The notes under the pieces were generated by a model. The model saw nothing but the letters and a program-made list of their open reading frames with translations. It was not told where the DNA came from and did not search any database. DNA of 64,000 bases from Peribacillus simplex (GTDB lineage Bacteria > Bacillota > Bacilli > Bacillales > DSM-1321): positions 1 to 64,000 of the forward strand of contig NZ_FTMX01000013.1 in the NCBI RefSeq assembly GCF_900156045.1, written 5' to 3'. The position numbers and the translations under genes were made by a program. The first letter of the stretch is position 1. Each line of letters begins with the position of its first letter. Shown piece after piece: positions 24,893 through 34,418 of this stretch.

Positions 24893-26803
24893 TTATAGTT
24901 TTTCCAATTGGATGATATCTGGTGTATTTTGTTTCTGGATCCCTGACTTTTGCAATTTCACTGCCGTTCCTTCTGGTAAGTTAGTGAATATAATAGGAGT
25001 GACCGTTGATGGTGCATTCCGTTTTATGAAATCTAAATCAATTTCCAAAAGAGGTGTTCCTTTTGTTATTCTTTGACCTTCTTGCACAAGGGATGTAAAC
25101 CCTTCGCCATTTAGTTTAACTGTATCCAACCCAACATGGATCAGAATTTCCAGACCATTATCCATTTTTAATCCCAGTGCATGATTTGTCGGGAAGATAC
25201 TTAGAACTTCCCCATCGATTGGGGATACTAGATTTCCGTTGACTGGCTCGATAGCAAAGCCATCCCCCATCATTTTCATGGCAAACACTTGATCGGGAAC
25301 TTGTTCGATCGGTAAAACGGTTCCTTCAATCGGAAGGACAAAGTCATTTGCACCCAAAGCTTGGTTTTCTTCCATTTTATCCTCTGCCACTTGTGCAGCT
25401 GAACTTGTTTTCACTTTGCTTGGATCGACGCCATTCTTGACAAGTTGTTTCATTGCATTTGCAACGAATTCAACATTCGTTCCAACAATGACCTGCACAC
25501 TCGATTTATTCAACTTCATGACACCTCGTGCACCATGCCTTTTCAAGGCTGCTTCATTCACATTTCCTGAATCGGCCACTTGTAAACGCAAGCGCGTTGC
25601 ACAGTTATCAATTAGCTTTATATTCTCTTTACCGCCAAGATCTTGAATGAAAAGCGATCCCATATCGGTATATTTATCCCCTGTTTTCACAATTGTTTCT
25701 TCTTCCACAACTTCCTCATCGTCTTCACGGCCAGGTGTTTTTAAATCCATGATCTTGATGACAAAATAGAAAATCACGAAGTAAACTGCCGCGTATACCA
25801 AACCAATCGGTATTAGCCATAGCGGTTTTTGCGCTATACCAAAGTTCAAGAAATAATCAATGGCCCCTGCGGAGAATCCAAACCCATGATGGATATCCAA
25901 TATAACAGCCAGTGCCAGGGAGACCCCGGTTAAAAGGGCATGTATTACATATAACACCGGTGCGATGAACATGAACAAAAATTCAATAGGTTCAGTGATT
26001 CCTGTTAGGAAAGAAGTGAAAGCTAACCCAACAAGCATCCCCGTCACCAATTTACGTTTCTCTTTTTTAGCAGCTGCAATCATCGCAAATGCTGCGGCTG
26101 GAAGACCGAACATCATGATCGGGAAAAAACCGGTCATGAAGGGCCCAGCAGTCGGGTCCCCTGCGAAGAAACGATTTATATCACCTGTCGCTCCATTGTA
26201 TTCACCAAAAACGAACCAAACCATACTATTCAAGACATGATGCAATCCTACTGGAAGCAATAAGCGATTCAATACGCCGAATACGCCGGCACCCAATGCC
26301 CCTGCACCTGTAATCCAGTCTCCGACACTATTGATTACATCTTGAATCGGAGGCCAAACAAAACCGAATATTCCCGCAAGTATAATCATCGCCAGCGAAG
26401 TGATGATCGGGACGAATCGTTTCCCTGAAAAGAATCCAAGCCATTCAGGGAGTTTTATTTCGGAATATCTATTATATAGAAGAGCTGCAACTATACCCGA
26501 TATAATACCGCCTAATACAGCCATGTTGATATCTTTATTAATCGCTTGTGTACCATTCGTTAAAACAAAGTAACCAACAAGACCTGCTAATGCCGCAGCA
26601 CCGCTTCCATCTTTTGATAAACCAATTGCTATACCTAAAGCGAACAATATGGCAAGGTTATCAAAAATCGCTTTTCCCGAGGCAGCCATAAATGGAATAT
26701 CAAGTAAATCCGGTTGCCCTAAACGAAGCAATAAAGCCGCTGCCGGCAAAACAGCAATCGGTAACATTAAAGCCTTCCCAATCTTTTGTAAAAAATTTAA
26801 CAT
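24893..26803 (-). CDS. nagE: N-acetylglucosamine-specific PTS transporter EIICBA
   Basis: About 636 residues. EIIC membrane domain (about 1-360) with the GlcNAc/glucose-family pattern (LPIAVLPAAALLLRLG near the start, ITEPIEFLFMFIAP), EIIB (about 385-460) with the phosphocysteine in IDNCATRLRL, and EIIA (about 485-625) with the phospho-histidine in LIHVGLDTVKL. It imports and phosphorylates GlcNAc to GlcNAc-6-P, the substrate of the divergent nagA. Start at ATG 26803 because GGGAG lies 9 bases upstream; an earlier ATG directly abuts that site. A NagR-like operator covers the promoter and a cre lies in the leader. Confidence 0.92.
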   Translation of the reverse strand: MLNFLQKIGKALMLPIAVLPAAALLLRLGQPDLLDIPFMAASGKAIFDNLAILFALGIAIGLSKDGSGAAALAGLVGYFVLTNGTQAINKDINMAVLGGIISGIVAALLYNRYSEIKLPEWLGFFSGKRFVPIITSLAMIILAGIFGFVWPPIQDVINSVGDWITGAGALGAGVFGVLNRLLLPVGLHHVLNSMVWFVFGEYNGATGDINRFFAGDPTAGPFMTGFFPIMMFGLPAAAFAMIAAAKKEKRKLVTGMLVGLAFTSFLTGITEPIEFLFMFIAPVLYVIHALLTGVSLALAVILDIHHGFGFSAGAIDYFLNFGIAQKPLWLIPIGLVYAAVYFVIFYFVIKIMDLKTPGREDDEEVVEEETIVKTGDKYTDMGSLFIQDLGGKENIKLIDNCATRLRLQVADSGNVNEAALKRHGARGVMKLNKSSVQVIVGTNVEFVANAMKQLVKNGVDPSKVKTSSAAQVAEDKMEENQALGANDFVLPIEGTVLPIEQVPDQVFAMKMMGDGFAIEPVNGNLVSPIDGEVLSIFPTNHALGLKMDNGLEILIHVGLDTVKLNGEGFTSLVQEGQRITKGTPLLEIDLDFIKRNAPSTVTPIIFTNLPEGTAVKLQKSGIQKQNTPDIIQLEKL

Positions 26804-26858
26804 CGAACTCATCTCCCTTGTTCCTAACTTCTTTTAATTCAGCAGAACGAAAAGACGT

Positions 26859-26872
26859 ATAAAGCGTTTTCA
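26859..26872 (-). promoter_or_regulatory. cre (CcpA site) in the nagE leader
   Basis: Minus strand TGAAAACGCTTTAT matches the cre consensus TGWAANCGNTNWCA except at the last two bases. It lies about 30 bases downstream of the nagE -10 element, where CcpA would block elongation in glucose. Confidence 0.6.
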
Positions 26873-26900
26873 TTTTATCAATATAATAACTTTTCTTTGG

Positions 26901-26941
26901 ATTATACTAGCACAGAAAATATATAGATGTCTATACCAATT
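26901..26941 (-). promoter_or_regulatory. nagE promoter with NagR (YvoA) operator
   Basis: The -10 TATAAT is at 26906-26901 (minus strand). The operator-like AATTGGTATAGACATCTA is at 26941-26924 and covers the -35 position. It shares the TGGT-TAGACA core with a second site at 27008-27025 before nagA and agrees with the dre sites bound by B. subtilis NagR/YvoA. Confidence 0.7.
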
Positions 26942-27007
26942 TACTTGAAAATATACTATATTCTTCGAAAATAAAGCAATAATATCTTTTTTATTCCTTA
27001 TACCCCT

Positions 27008-27025
27008 TAACTGGTCTAGACAACT
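27008..27025 (+). promoter_or_regulatory. NagR (YvoA) operator of nagAB
   Basis: AACTGGTCTAGACAACT near 27009-27025, matching the nagE-side operator in its core TGGTNTAGACA. It lies about 90 bases before nagA, just upstream of a possible -35 TTGATA at 27027. Confidence 0.65.
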
Positions 27026-27114
27026 TTTGATAAAAACGATAAAATGAGGGCAAAATATATGAAACTTTTTCATGACTCATTCATTAAGTTTTACTTTCAT
27101 AAAGGAGATTATGT

Positions 27115-28293
27115 ATGAAAACATTCATTATTAATAATCTAATAGTTCATGGCGAAAAGGAAACATACAAAAATGGGTATATTAAAGTCGTGGATGGAAA
27201 AATTGCCGAGGTTGGTCCAGTCAGCCATTACAAACAGGAAGATGATGCAAAGGTCATTACTCTTTCACCGGATTATCAGGTAATTCCCGGTGCCATCGAC
27301 ATTCATATTCACGGGGCATCCAATTCCGATGCAATGGATGCCACACATGAAGCATTATCAACAATGGCGGAGACTCTTCCCAAAGAAGGAACCACGAGCT
27401 TTCTGGCCACTACAATGACTCAATCTACCGAAGCCATTGAATCAGCACTTCTTAATGCTGGTAAATATATTGAAAATCAAACGGAAGAACACGCTGAAAT
27501 AGTTGGGATTCATTTAGAAGGTCCTTTCATTTCACCAGCCCGTAAAGGAGCGCAGCCTGAGGATTATATCATTGATCCTGATGTCACTCTATTTAAAAAG
27601 TGGCAGGAAATGGCCGAAAATCAAATCAAGCTTGTAACGCTTGCTCCTGAACAACCAAATGGATTAGATCTAGCCGCCCACTTAAGGGGAACTGGCGTCG
27701 TAGCCTCCATTGGACATTCAGATGCAACATATGACCAAATAGATGAAGCAATCCAGGCAGGCACTACCCACGTTACACATCTTTATAATGGGATGCGGGG
27801 ACTCCATCACCGCGAACCTGGTGTTTTGGGAGCTGCTTATCTTCGAGACGAGCTATATGTTGAACTTATTGCTGACGGCATTCACTGCAGGCCGGAAATG
27901 GTGAAGCTGGCATATAACCAAATTACAAGTGAACGCATGATCTTGATAACGGACTCGCTTCGTGCCAAATGGCTTGAAAAGGGAACCTATGATTTAGGTG
28001 GTCAGCCTGTGTATGTGAACGAAACGAAAGCAACGCTTTCAGACGGTACACTAGCCGGCAGTATATTGAAAATGAACGATGCCATCAAGAACACATTGGA
28101 ATATACCAATTGTTCCATGACTGACATTATAAAAATGACGGCAGAAAACCCTGCCAAACAGCTTCGGATTTTTGACAGAAAAGGAAGCATCCAGGTTGGC
28201 AAAGACGCCGACCTTGTAATATTGAATGACCGCTTGGACGTTGAAATGACGTTCTGCAGAGGAAATTTAGCTTTTAAAAAGGAGAATGTATAA
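27115..28293 (+). CDS. nagA: N-acetylglucosamine-6-phosphate deacetylase
   Basis: 392 residues, amidohydrolase fold. Metal and substrate motifs: DIHIHGASNSDAMD (about 62-75), HLEGPFISP (about 140), GHSDATYDQ, HVTHLYNGMRGLHHREPG, and catalytic Asp in ILITDSLRA. The GHS and THLYNGM histidines bind metal. It converts GlcNAc-6-P to glucosamine-6-P plus acetate. It overlaps nagB at TAATG, indicating translational coupling. One feature: ITDSLRAKW replaces the more common ITDAM/SMRA.. glycine-rich loop, but key residues are kept. Confidence 0.94.
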   Translation: MKTFIINNLIVHGEKETYKNGYIKVVDGKIAEVGPVSHYKQEDDAKVITLSPDYQVIPGAIDIHIHGASNSDAMDATHEALSTMAETLPKEGTTSFLATTMTQSTEAIESALLNAGKYIENQTEEHAEIVGIHLEGPFISPARKGAQPEDYIIDPDVTLFKKWQEMAENQIKLVTLAPEQPNGLDLAAHLRGTGVVASIGHSDATYDQIDEAIQAGTTHVTHLYNGMRGLHHREPGVLGAAYLRDELYVELIADGIHCRPEMVKLAYNQITSERMILITDSLRAKWLEKGTYDLGGQPVYVNETKATLSDGTLAGSILKMNDAIKNTLEYTNCSMTDIIKMTAENPAKQLRIFDRKGSIQVGKDADLVILNDRLDVEMTFCRGNLAFKKENV

Positions 28294-29027
28294 TGAAGAT
28301 CATACAGGTGCAGGACTACATGGAAATGAGCCGGACAGCTGCAGAAATAGTGATTGGAAAAGTCAAAGGGAATCCAAAAATCAAATTGGGCCTTGCTACA
28401 GGCGGCACCCCAAAAGGAATGTACGATAATTTGATTGAAGACCATGTGAATAATCATACTTCTTATGAAAATGTAACATCTTTTAATCTTGATGAGTATA
28501 TCGGCTTAAAACCAAATGATCCAAACAGTTACCATTATTATATGAATGACTCCTTATTCACTCACATCAATATAAATAAAGAGCGTACTCACCTGCCAAA
28601 TGGCACAGCCGATGATACCAACGGAGAATGTAAACGGTATGACGAAATGATTGATTCCGTGGGAGGGATCGATCTTCAGATACTTGGTATTGGGCAAAAT
28701 GGCCATATTGGTTTTAATGAACCTGGAACTTCATTCACATCGGGTACACATGTCGTGACACTTGAAGATTCAACGCGCCAAGCGAATGCACGTTATTTCG
28801 ATTCCATAGACGAAGTTCCTACACATGCCGTTACGATGGGAATTTCAACCATCATGAAAAGCAAGGAAATTCTGCTGCTGATATCTGGTGAAGAAAAAGC
28901 TGAAACCTTGAAGAAATTGATACACGGTGACATTTCCGAGGACTTCCCTGCATCTATCCTAAAAAAACATAATAGTGTTACAATTATCGCAGACCAAAAA
29001 GCGTTATCCGGAGTGATAATACCCTAA
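28293..29027 (+). CDS. nagB: glucosamine-6-phosphate deaminase
   Basis: 244 residues. LGLATGGTPKGMYDNL near residue 35 binds phosphate, NLDEYIGL holds the catalytic acidic pair, and GIGQNGHIGFNEPGTSF is the signature loop with the catalytic His. It turns glucosamine-6-P into fructose-6-P and ammonia, feeding GlcNAc into glycolysis. It lacks the C-terminal allosteric extension of the E. coli enzyme, as is usual in Bacillus. Confidence 0.95.
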   Translation: MKIIQVQDYMEMSRTAAEIVIGKVKGNPKIKLGLATGGTPKGMYDNLIEDHVNNHTSYENVTSFNLDEYIGLKPNDPNSYHYYMNDSLFTHININKERTHLPNGTADDTNGECKRYDEMIDSVGGIDLQILGIGQNGHIGFNEPGTSFTSGTHVVTLEDSTRQANARYFDSIDEVPTHAVTMGISTIMKSKEILLLISGEEKAETLKKLIHGDISEDFPASILKKHNSVTIIADQKALSGVIIP

Positions 29028-29042
29028 AAGGAGCGAAAGTCG

Positions 29043-29765
29043 ATGATTGATAAAAACTCACCTCTTCCGATTTATTTTCAAATCGAAGAACAAATAAAAA
29101 GACAAATAGAAAACGGTGAGTTCCAAGCGCACAATGCCCTTCCATCTGAACGTGAATATGCCGAGCAATTCGAAATTAGCCGGATGACCGTCCGGCAAGC
29201 CATAAATAATTTAGTGAATGACGGATACTTATACCGTCAAAAAGGAAGGGGAACCTTTGTCGCCGATAAGAAACTGGAGCAGCAGCTCAATGGGTTGACC
29301 AGCTTCACCGAGGACATGAAAGCAAGGGGATTAAATCCAAGCAGTAAGCTGCTGAGCTTTGAAATCATTCCGGCTGATAAGAAGATTGCCAGTGAATTGC
29401 ACATTTCCCTTTATGCTCCCGTTTATGAAATAAAACGCATTCGGTTGGCTGATGATGTTCCAATGGCGCTCGAGACCGTGTACATGTCTGCCAATTTAAT
29501 TAAAGGATTAACGGAAGAAATCATTAACCTCTCCCTTTACCAATATGTGGAGAATTACATTAAACTTAAAATAGACTATGCTACACAAACGTTGGAATCA
29601 TCAATTGCTTCTGAATTAGAAGTCACCCATTTAGCGATTCCAAAGCACTCACCCATATTATTCATTCAAAGGCATACGTTCCTAATGGATGGAACTCCCC
29701 TTGAATATGTTAAATCGGCATATCGTGCGGACAGGTATAAGTTCACTATCACTATAAGCAGATAA
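29043..29765 (+). CDS. nagR: GntR/HutC family repressor NagR (YvoA)
   Basis: 240 residues: GntR winged helix (1-70; LPSEREYAEQFEISRMTVRQ, GRGTFVADK) and a UTRA effector domain (about 90-238). Position directly after nagAB is that of B. subtilis NagR/YvoA, which represses nagA-nagB and nagP and is released by glucosamine-6-P or GlcNAc-6-P. Two matching operators lie in the nagE-nagA gap. Ribosome site AAAGGAGCGAAAG. Confidence 0.92.
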   Translation: MIDKNSPLPIYFQIEEQIKRQIENGEFQAHNALPSEREYAEQFEISRMTVRQAINNLVNDGYLYRQKGRGTFVADKKLEQQLNGLTSFTEDMKARGLNPSSKLLSFEIIPADKKIASELHISLYAPVYEIKRIRLADDVPMALETVYMSANLIKGLTEEIINLSLYQYVENYIKLKIDYATQTLESSIASELEVTHLAIPKHSPILFIQRHTFLMDGTPLEYVKSAYRADRYKFTITISR

Positions 29766-29829
29766 AATTGAATATTTTCATCACTAAAGTATTTTAATTG
29801 CCAAAGGTAATCGGAGGGTGTCACAAAAT

Positions 29830-30552
29830 ATGAACACATACTTTGAAGAAGTGCAGGCTTTACTCACAATTGTGGGAGAACAGGAAAAGCAATCAATTAA
29901 GGAAACCGTGGACCATATCTCAAAAGCGGTGATGTCGGATGGAATCATCCATCTATTCGGAAGCGGACACTCTCATATTTTGACCGAAGAGGTATTCTAC
30001 CGGGCAGGTGGGTTAGCCGCAATTCGTCCTATTTTCGTTGAAGATTTGATGCTTTTTAAGGGAGCTTCAAGGTCATCCCAACTTGAACGGCAAAATGACC
30101 TATCAGAGAAATTCATGCATGATGAGGATATCCGTCCTGGTGATGTCTGTATCGTCATTTCATCATCCGGGGTAAATCCCGTTCCCATAGATGTCGCCAC
30201 TATCGCAAAAGAAAAAGGGGCCTTCGTCATTGGACTAACATCACCGGAGTATGCAAAAAGTTGTCCTTCACGGCATAAACAGAAGCATTATCTCCACGAT
30301 GTCGTTGATTTGGTCATAGACAATCATATTGCCAAAGGTGACACATTACTGAAATCAAATAATATATCTTTTGGTTCTGGATCGACCGTGATCGGCGCCG
30401 TTCTCCTCAATATGATTTTCACGCAAGTCATCCAAACGATTATTGAATCAGGGGAGACCCCTCCTGTATTCCTGAGCAGTAATATCGAAGGGGCAGATGA
30501 ACACAATCAAAAGATCATCGCGAAATATAAAACAAGAATTCCCCAATTATGA
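29830..30552 (+). CDS. SIS domain sugar-phosphate protein (UPF0309-like)
   Basis: About 240 residues with a single SIS fold: HLFGSGHSHILTEEVFYRAGG near residue 40, ISSSGVNPVPIDVA near 110 and IGLTSPEYAK near 135 form the phosphosugar site. Members bind or isomerise aldose/ketose phosphates. Being the fourth gene of the nag operon, it probably acts on an amino-sugar phosphate, possibly as an isomerase or a MurQ-like etherase relative; there is no direct evidence for either. I prefer the ATG at 29830 over an in-frame GTG at 29818, which abuts the CGGAGGG site. Confidence 0.8.
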   Translation: MNTYFEEVQALLTIVGEQEKQSIKETVDHISKAVMSDGIIHLFGSGHSHILTEEVFYRAGGLAAIRPIFVEDLMLFKGASRSSQLERQNDLSEKFMHDEDIRPGDVCIVISSSGVNPVPIDVATIAKEKGAFVIGLTSPEYAKSCPSRHKQKHYLHDVVDLVIDNHIAKGDTLLKSNNISFGSGSTVIGAVLLNMIFTQVIQTIIESGETPPVFLSSNIEGADEHNQKIIAKYKTRIPQL

Positions 30553-30614
30553 TTCGATATGCCAAAAAGGAATACATATGCTTTATGTTCATCGTGAAGC
30601 AGTCGTGGTGAACT

Positions 30615-30650
30615 ATAAAAGAAGGCATCCATTAGGATGCCTTCTTTTAT
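30615..30650. terminator. bidirectional terminator nag operon / MMPL gene
   Basis: Perfect 16-base stem ATAAAAGAAGGCATCC and complement with ATTA loop, between convergent genes. Confidence 0.9.
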
Positions 30651-30667
30651 TTAATGGTTACTTCCCT

Positions 30668-33600
30668 TTACTCCTTATTTTTCAAAAACGGCCACCAATT
30701 TGCATTTCCAAACGCCGCAACCATAACAGGAATAAACAATGGCAATATGACAAACGCATATAAAGCAAGCCCCACCAAAATTAGAGTGGCTATCTCCAAG
30801 AGCGATAAAACACCTGCTGGCATCATGGCAGCAAAGGTTCCACCCAGAATGACAGCCGCTGAGATGATCACCGTTCCCATTTTTCTCATGGACAGTGACA
30901 TCGCTTCCTTGACCGGTTTATCTTTCCACTCGTTAAAGCGATCCATCAAGAAAATGCTATAGTCAATGCCAAGAGCAATCAAGATGACGAAAGCAAAGAA
31001 AGGAACTGCCCAGCCGATGCCGGCATAACCGAGAATATTAACAAAAACCAACTCTGTAATGGCTGCCGCTGTATAATAAGTCAAAACGAGCGACACAATC
31101 AAATAGACCGGCATGACCAGTGATCGCAGCATGAAAAAGAGAATGATTGCGATACCCGACAGCATCAAAACGACCGTCCGTGAGAAATCCTCCTCAGACA
31201 TCATGCCCAAGTCATGATGTGTACTTGTGATTCCCCCTATCGCCACCTGCGCATTTTCAAGCTTTGTATCTTTCGTTACTCTTTCGACAGTTGCCTCAAT
31301 CGAATCGATTTGCTCGATTGCTTCATTGGAATATGGATTCGCCTTGAATACCACATCCATGGTCATGATTTTACCATCTTCAGATAAATACGCGTTCAAT
31401 GCTTCCCCGAATTCTTCGCTTTCCACTACTTCTTTGGGAATGTACATACCTGTTACCGTTTTATCCGTTTTTGCCAGCCCTGATAAATAACCCTGTGCAG
31501 ACGATAGTCCATCATGGACTTCATTCAGACCATCCGCACTTTCATTTAAGCCATCTGTCAAATCGGTAAGTTGCCCGCCGAGGCTTGAAAAACCATTTAG
31601 GAGCTCTTGCTGCCCATTACTTAAGCTGGTAAGGCCGCCTTTAAATCCTGACAGGTTATTTATGACTTCCCCCTGACCATTGGCCATGCTGCTTAGACCT
31701 TTTTGTAAAGTGTCAACACCTGAAATCAATTGGTTCAGGCCCTCCCCAAGAGAAGTTTGACCCTTTACGATCTCTGCCATATTTTGATTCGCCGTATTCA
31801 AACCCCCGGACACTGAACCAAGATTCCTATTGAGCTCGGAAAGGCCAGCTGCCATGGGTTCCAAGCCACCCTGTGCCCCTTGTACCGTTTGCTTGATCGT
31901 TTGATAGGACTGATCAGCCTGTAATTCTGGATGTGTGGCTTCCATTTGCTCAAAAGAAGGATTTAACCCAGCAAGGCTTTGTGATACGCCCGTAAGGTTA
32001 GATTGAATCTCTTTGTATCCTCCTGTCAGCTCACTTAACCCATTAGCTGATTGTTTATAGCCTTCGAGGAGCTGTCCGCTTCCGGTGGCGAGCTTCTCCA
32101 AATTTGCCTTGACCTCAATCAGTCCGTTTTTAATGTCCCCAGTCCCTGAGGACCCATCGCGAATGCCTGCTTCAATGCTTGTTAACGCATTCTCCACCTG
32201 ACCTACGCCGCTCTTTAATTCATTGGTCCCGGATATGAGACCCCCTATTCCGTCCGTCGCTTGCTTCAAGCGCGGTCCTGAATCGGAAAGCTCACTGCCT
32301 GCCGTTTTTAATCCATCACTGATTTGTTTAATGCCTTCATTTCCTTCCCCGATTCCCTTTTCCAAAGTTTCGGCTTGGTTCGCGACAAATAAGTCCTTAA
32401 TGGGTTCACCTGTCGGACGGGTCATGGAACGAACTACATCGACTTCATCTACCTTGACGACTTCCTGGCTGATTTTTTCAGCAAGTGCGACGTAATCCTC
32501 CGAATCCATGCGTTCGTCATTTTTTATGACAATCTGTGTTGGCATGGATTGTCCTGGCCCGAATTCATCGGAAATGATATTAAATGCCATGATGGAAGGA
32601 ACATCATCGCCCGCTTCTTCAAGGGAGTTATAGGAAATCTTCCCATCATACATAAACAAAAAGGGAACACAGACGATTGCAACGATCATAAGCGCCAGCA
32701 ATGGGCGATTCAAGGAAAAGTTACCGAGAATTCCCCATAGTTTACTTTCACTATGCTCAAGCTTCCCTTTTGCCGGCCAAAATAGCTTCTTGCCAAGAAC
32801 CGCCATGAAAAATGGAACGATCGTATATAGGGCGATCATTAAAATGAAAACCCCTATGGCAACGGCCGCCGCAGATTGATAGAGCTTAAAAGTAGAAAAA
32901 CCGATTGCCGCAAAGCCAATCATTACGGTCAGCCCACTGAAGAAGACAGTCTTGCCGGCAGTTCGGTATGTTTCCACGATCGCTTCAGGCAAGGAATCCT
33001 GTGACGATAGCTCCTCCTTGAAACGACTAAGAAGCAGGATGCAATAATCAGTCCCGATTCCAAATAAAATGCCTACCAGGAATATTTGGGTGTAAGACGA
33101 AATCGGAAAGTCCCATTTATCCACCAGGAATGAGACGATGGATTGTGAACATAAATAAGTGAAACCGACTGTTACTAACGGAATGATCGGTGTCACAACT
33201 GAACGGAAGACTATCAGCAATACAGCCAGAATGAAGACGACCGTGATGCCTTCAGTTTTCTTCAGCCCCTCTTGGGAATTGGCATTAAGATCTTCATCGA
33301 TCATCCAGCTGCTTGTGTAATAATGCTCGACATCCACTTGATCCAACTCTTTATAAAGGGCATCGATCACGTCCTTAGCTTCTCGGTCCCCCTTCACCAT
33401 CGTGATGGAAGTCAGAACTGTTGATTCATTCTCCGAGACCAACTGACCTTTTAGCGAGGGCTCTTTAAAATGGGTCATGACCTCTTTGATGCCAAGCTCT
33501 GCTTTATTCTTTTCAAGTTTTTGGATCGCTATCTCAATCTCTTTCAATTCCGAGGAAGACAGCTTCTTATCACCATGGAATACGAGAGCCACTTGTGACT

Positions 33601-33784
33601 CATCCTTATCCTGGATCTCTTTCATTAGCTCATTGGCCATCCCGGAGGAATACTCTGCCGGTACATCCAGCTGTCCCTTATTCCGGACAAGTTCCGCCAT
33701 ATTCGGTGCCGCAAACAATAATCCTGCTGTAATTGCAACCCAAACGATAATGACCAGCCATCTTCCCTTAATGATCCCCCTCAT
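30668..33784 (-). CDS. MMPL/RND family exporter (YdfJ-like)
   Basis: 1038 residues with two sets of about six membrane segments (TM1 near 9-25, TM2-6 at 175-335, TM7 about 355, TM8-12 at 865-1030). The second outer loop (about 480-790) is expanded into a Gly/Leu-rich helical repeat region (LxxGLxxL, NGxxxLxxG) typical of the YhgE/YdfJ-type stalk. The conserved Asp residues of MMPL proton relays appear as GIGTDYCILL and ALGIDYSIFL. It probably exports lipids or amphiphilic drugs by proton motive force. It begins at the stop codon of the upstream marR gene, so the two are an operon. Confidence 0.87.
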   Translation of the reverse strand: MRGIIKGRWLVIIVWVAITAGLLFAAPNMAELVRNKGQLDVPAEYSSGMANELMKEIQDKDESQVALVFHGDKKLSSSELKEIEIAIQKLEKNKAELGIKEVMTHFKEPSLKGQLVSENESTVLTSITMVKGDREAKDVIDALYKELDQVDVEHYYTSSWMIDEDLNANSQEGLKKTEGITVVFILAVLLIVFRSVVTPIIPLVTVGFTYLCSQSIVSFLVDKWDFPISSYTQIFLVGILFGIGTDYCILLLSRFKEELSSQDSLPEAIVETYRTAGKTVFFSGLTVMIGFAAIGFSTFKLYQSAAAVAIGVFILMIALYTIVPFFMAVLGKKLFWPAKGKLEHSESKLWGILGNFSLNRPLLALMIVAIVCVPFLFMYDGKISYNSLEEAGDDVPSIMAFNIISDEFGPGQSMPTQIVIKNDERMDSEDYVALAEKISQEVVKVDEVDVVRSMTRPTGEPIKDLFVANQAETLEKGIGEGNEGIKQISDGLKTAGSELSDSGPRLKQATDGIGGLISGTNELKSGVGQVENALTSIEAGIRDGSSGTGDIKNGLIEVKANLEKLATGSGQLLEGYKQSANGLSELTGGYKEIQSNLTGVSQSLAGLNPSFEQMEATHPELQADQSYQTIKQTVQGAQGGLEPMAAGLSELNRNLGSVSGGLNTANQNMAEIVKGQTSLGEGLNQLISGVDTLQKGLSSMANGQGEVINNLSGFKGGLTSLSNGQQELLNGFSSLGGQLTDLTDGLNESADGLNEVHDGLSSAQGYLSGLAKTDKTVTGMYIPKEVVESEEFGEALNAYLSEDGKIMTMDVVFKANPYSNEAIEQIDSIEATVERVTKDTKLENAQVAIGGITSTHHDLGMMSEEDFSRTVVLMLSGIAIILFFMLRSLVMPVYLIVSLVLTYYTAAAITELVFVNILGYAGIGWAVPFFAFVILIALGIDYSIFLMDRFNEWKDKPVKEAMSLSMRKMGTVIISAAVILGGTFAAMMPAGVLSLLEIATLILVGLALYAFVILPLFIPVMVAAFGNANWWPFLKNKE

Positions 33785-34249
33785 TTATATTTCCTCCCAT
33801 TCCTCATTTTTCATTTGAATGAAAATTTGTGATAGCTTCTCATATGTATCAAGGAATTTAACGATCTCTTCATAATCGAATTTCGTCATGATGCTCTCTA
33901 CCAATTTATGAATCTTATTTTCCGTTTCCTGTAACAATGCTTCCCCCTCTTTGGAAAGCTTCAAGTGAAAGACCCTTCGGTCAACCAGGTCCTGTTCCCG
34001 TTCTATCAATCCCTTGCCTTCCAGCCTGTTGATGTTGGACGTGACGGCACTCTTATTAATATAAAAGGCATCACTGATTTCCGTCGATGTACACAACCGC
34101 TGTTGTTGAATGAACCGTAAAGTATAGTATTGTTCGTTCGTCAGTACATCACAAATCTGATCTTTTATTAAAAGCTCACCCATCTTATTGACATAGAAGG
34201 AAACCCTCATATATCGATCAATCAATCCAGAAACTTTGTCATTAGTCAT
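33785..34249 (-). CDS. MarR family regulator of the MMPL exporter
   Basis: 154 residues. Winged helix: LCTSTEISDAFYINKSAVTS, NINRLEGKGLI and wing REQDLVDRRVFHLKLS. It is followed at once by the exporter gene. TAGTT and AACTA arms spaced by nine bases at 34269-34287, just upstream of the start, could be its operator. The simplest reading is a self-regulated, drug-inducible efflux operon. Confidence 0.85.
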   Translation of the reverse strand: MTNDKVSGLIDRYMRVSFYVNKMGELLIKDQICDVLTNEQYYTLRFIQQQRLCTSTEISDAFYINKSAVTSNINRLEGKGLIEREQDLVDRRVFHLKLSKEGEALLQETENKIHKLVESIMTKFDYEEIVKFLDTYEKLSQIFIQMKNEEWEEI

Positions 34250-34346
34250 CGTTGCACCTCCCGAAAAGTAGTTCAGTCATTTAACTATATGTAGATTACT
34301 ATTGTTTTATTTATTATGTCAATCCCATGATAGTTTATTATTTCCA

Positions 34347-34372
34347 GTTTAACTTATGGTAAATAAGGGAAA
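34347..34372 (+). promoter_or_regulatory. SigB-type promoter of the YtxH-like gene
   Basis: GTTTAA (34347-34352), 14-base spacer, GGGAAA (34367-34372), fitting the GTTTAA-N12-14-GGGWAW consensus, 46 bases before the start. Confidence 0.7.
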
Positions 34373-34418
34373 ACCCAAAGTAAGCACACAATCTACTATT
34401 CTAAAGGAGGAAATATAA

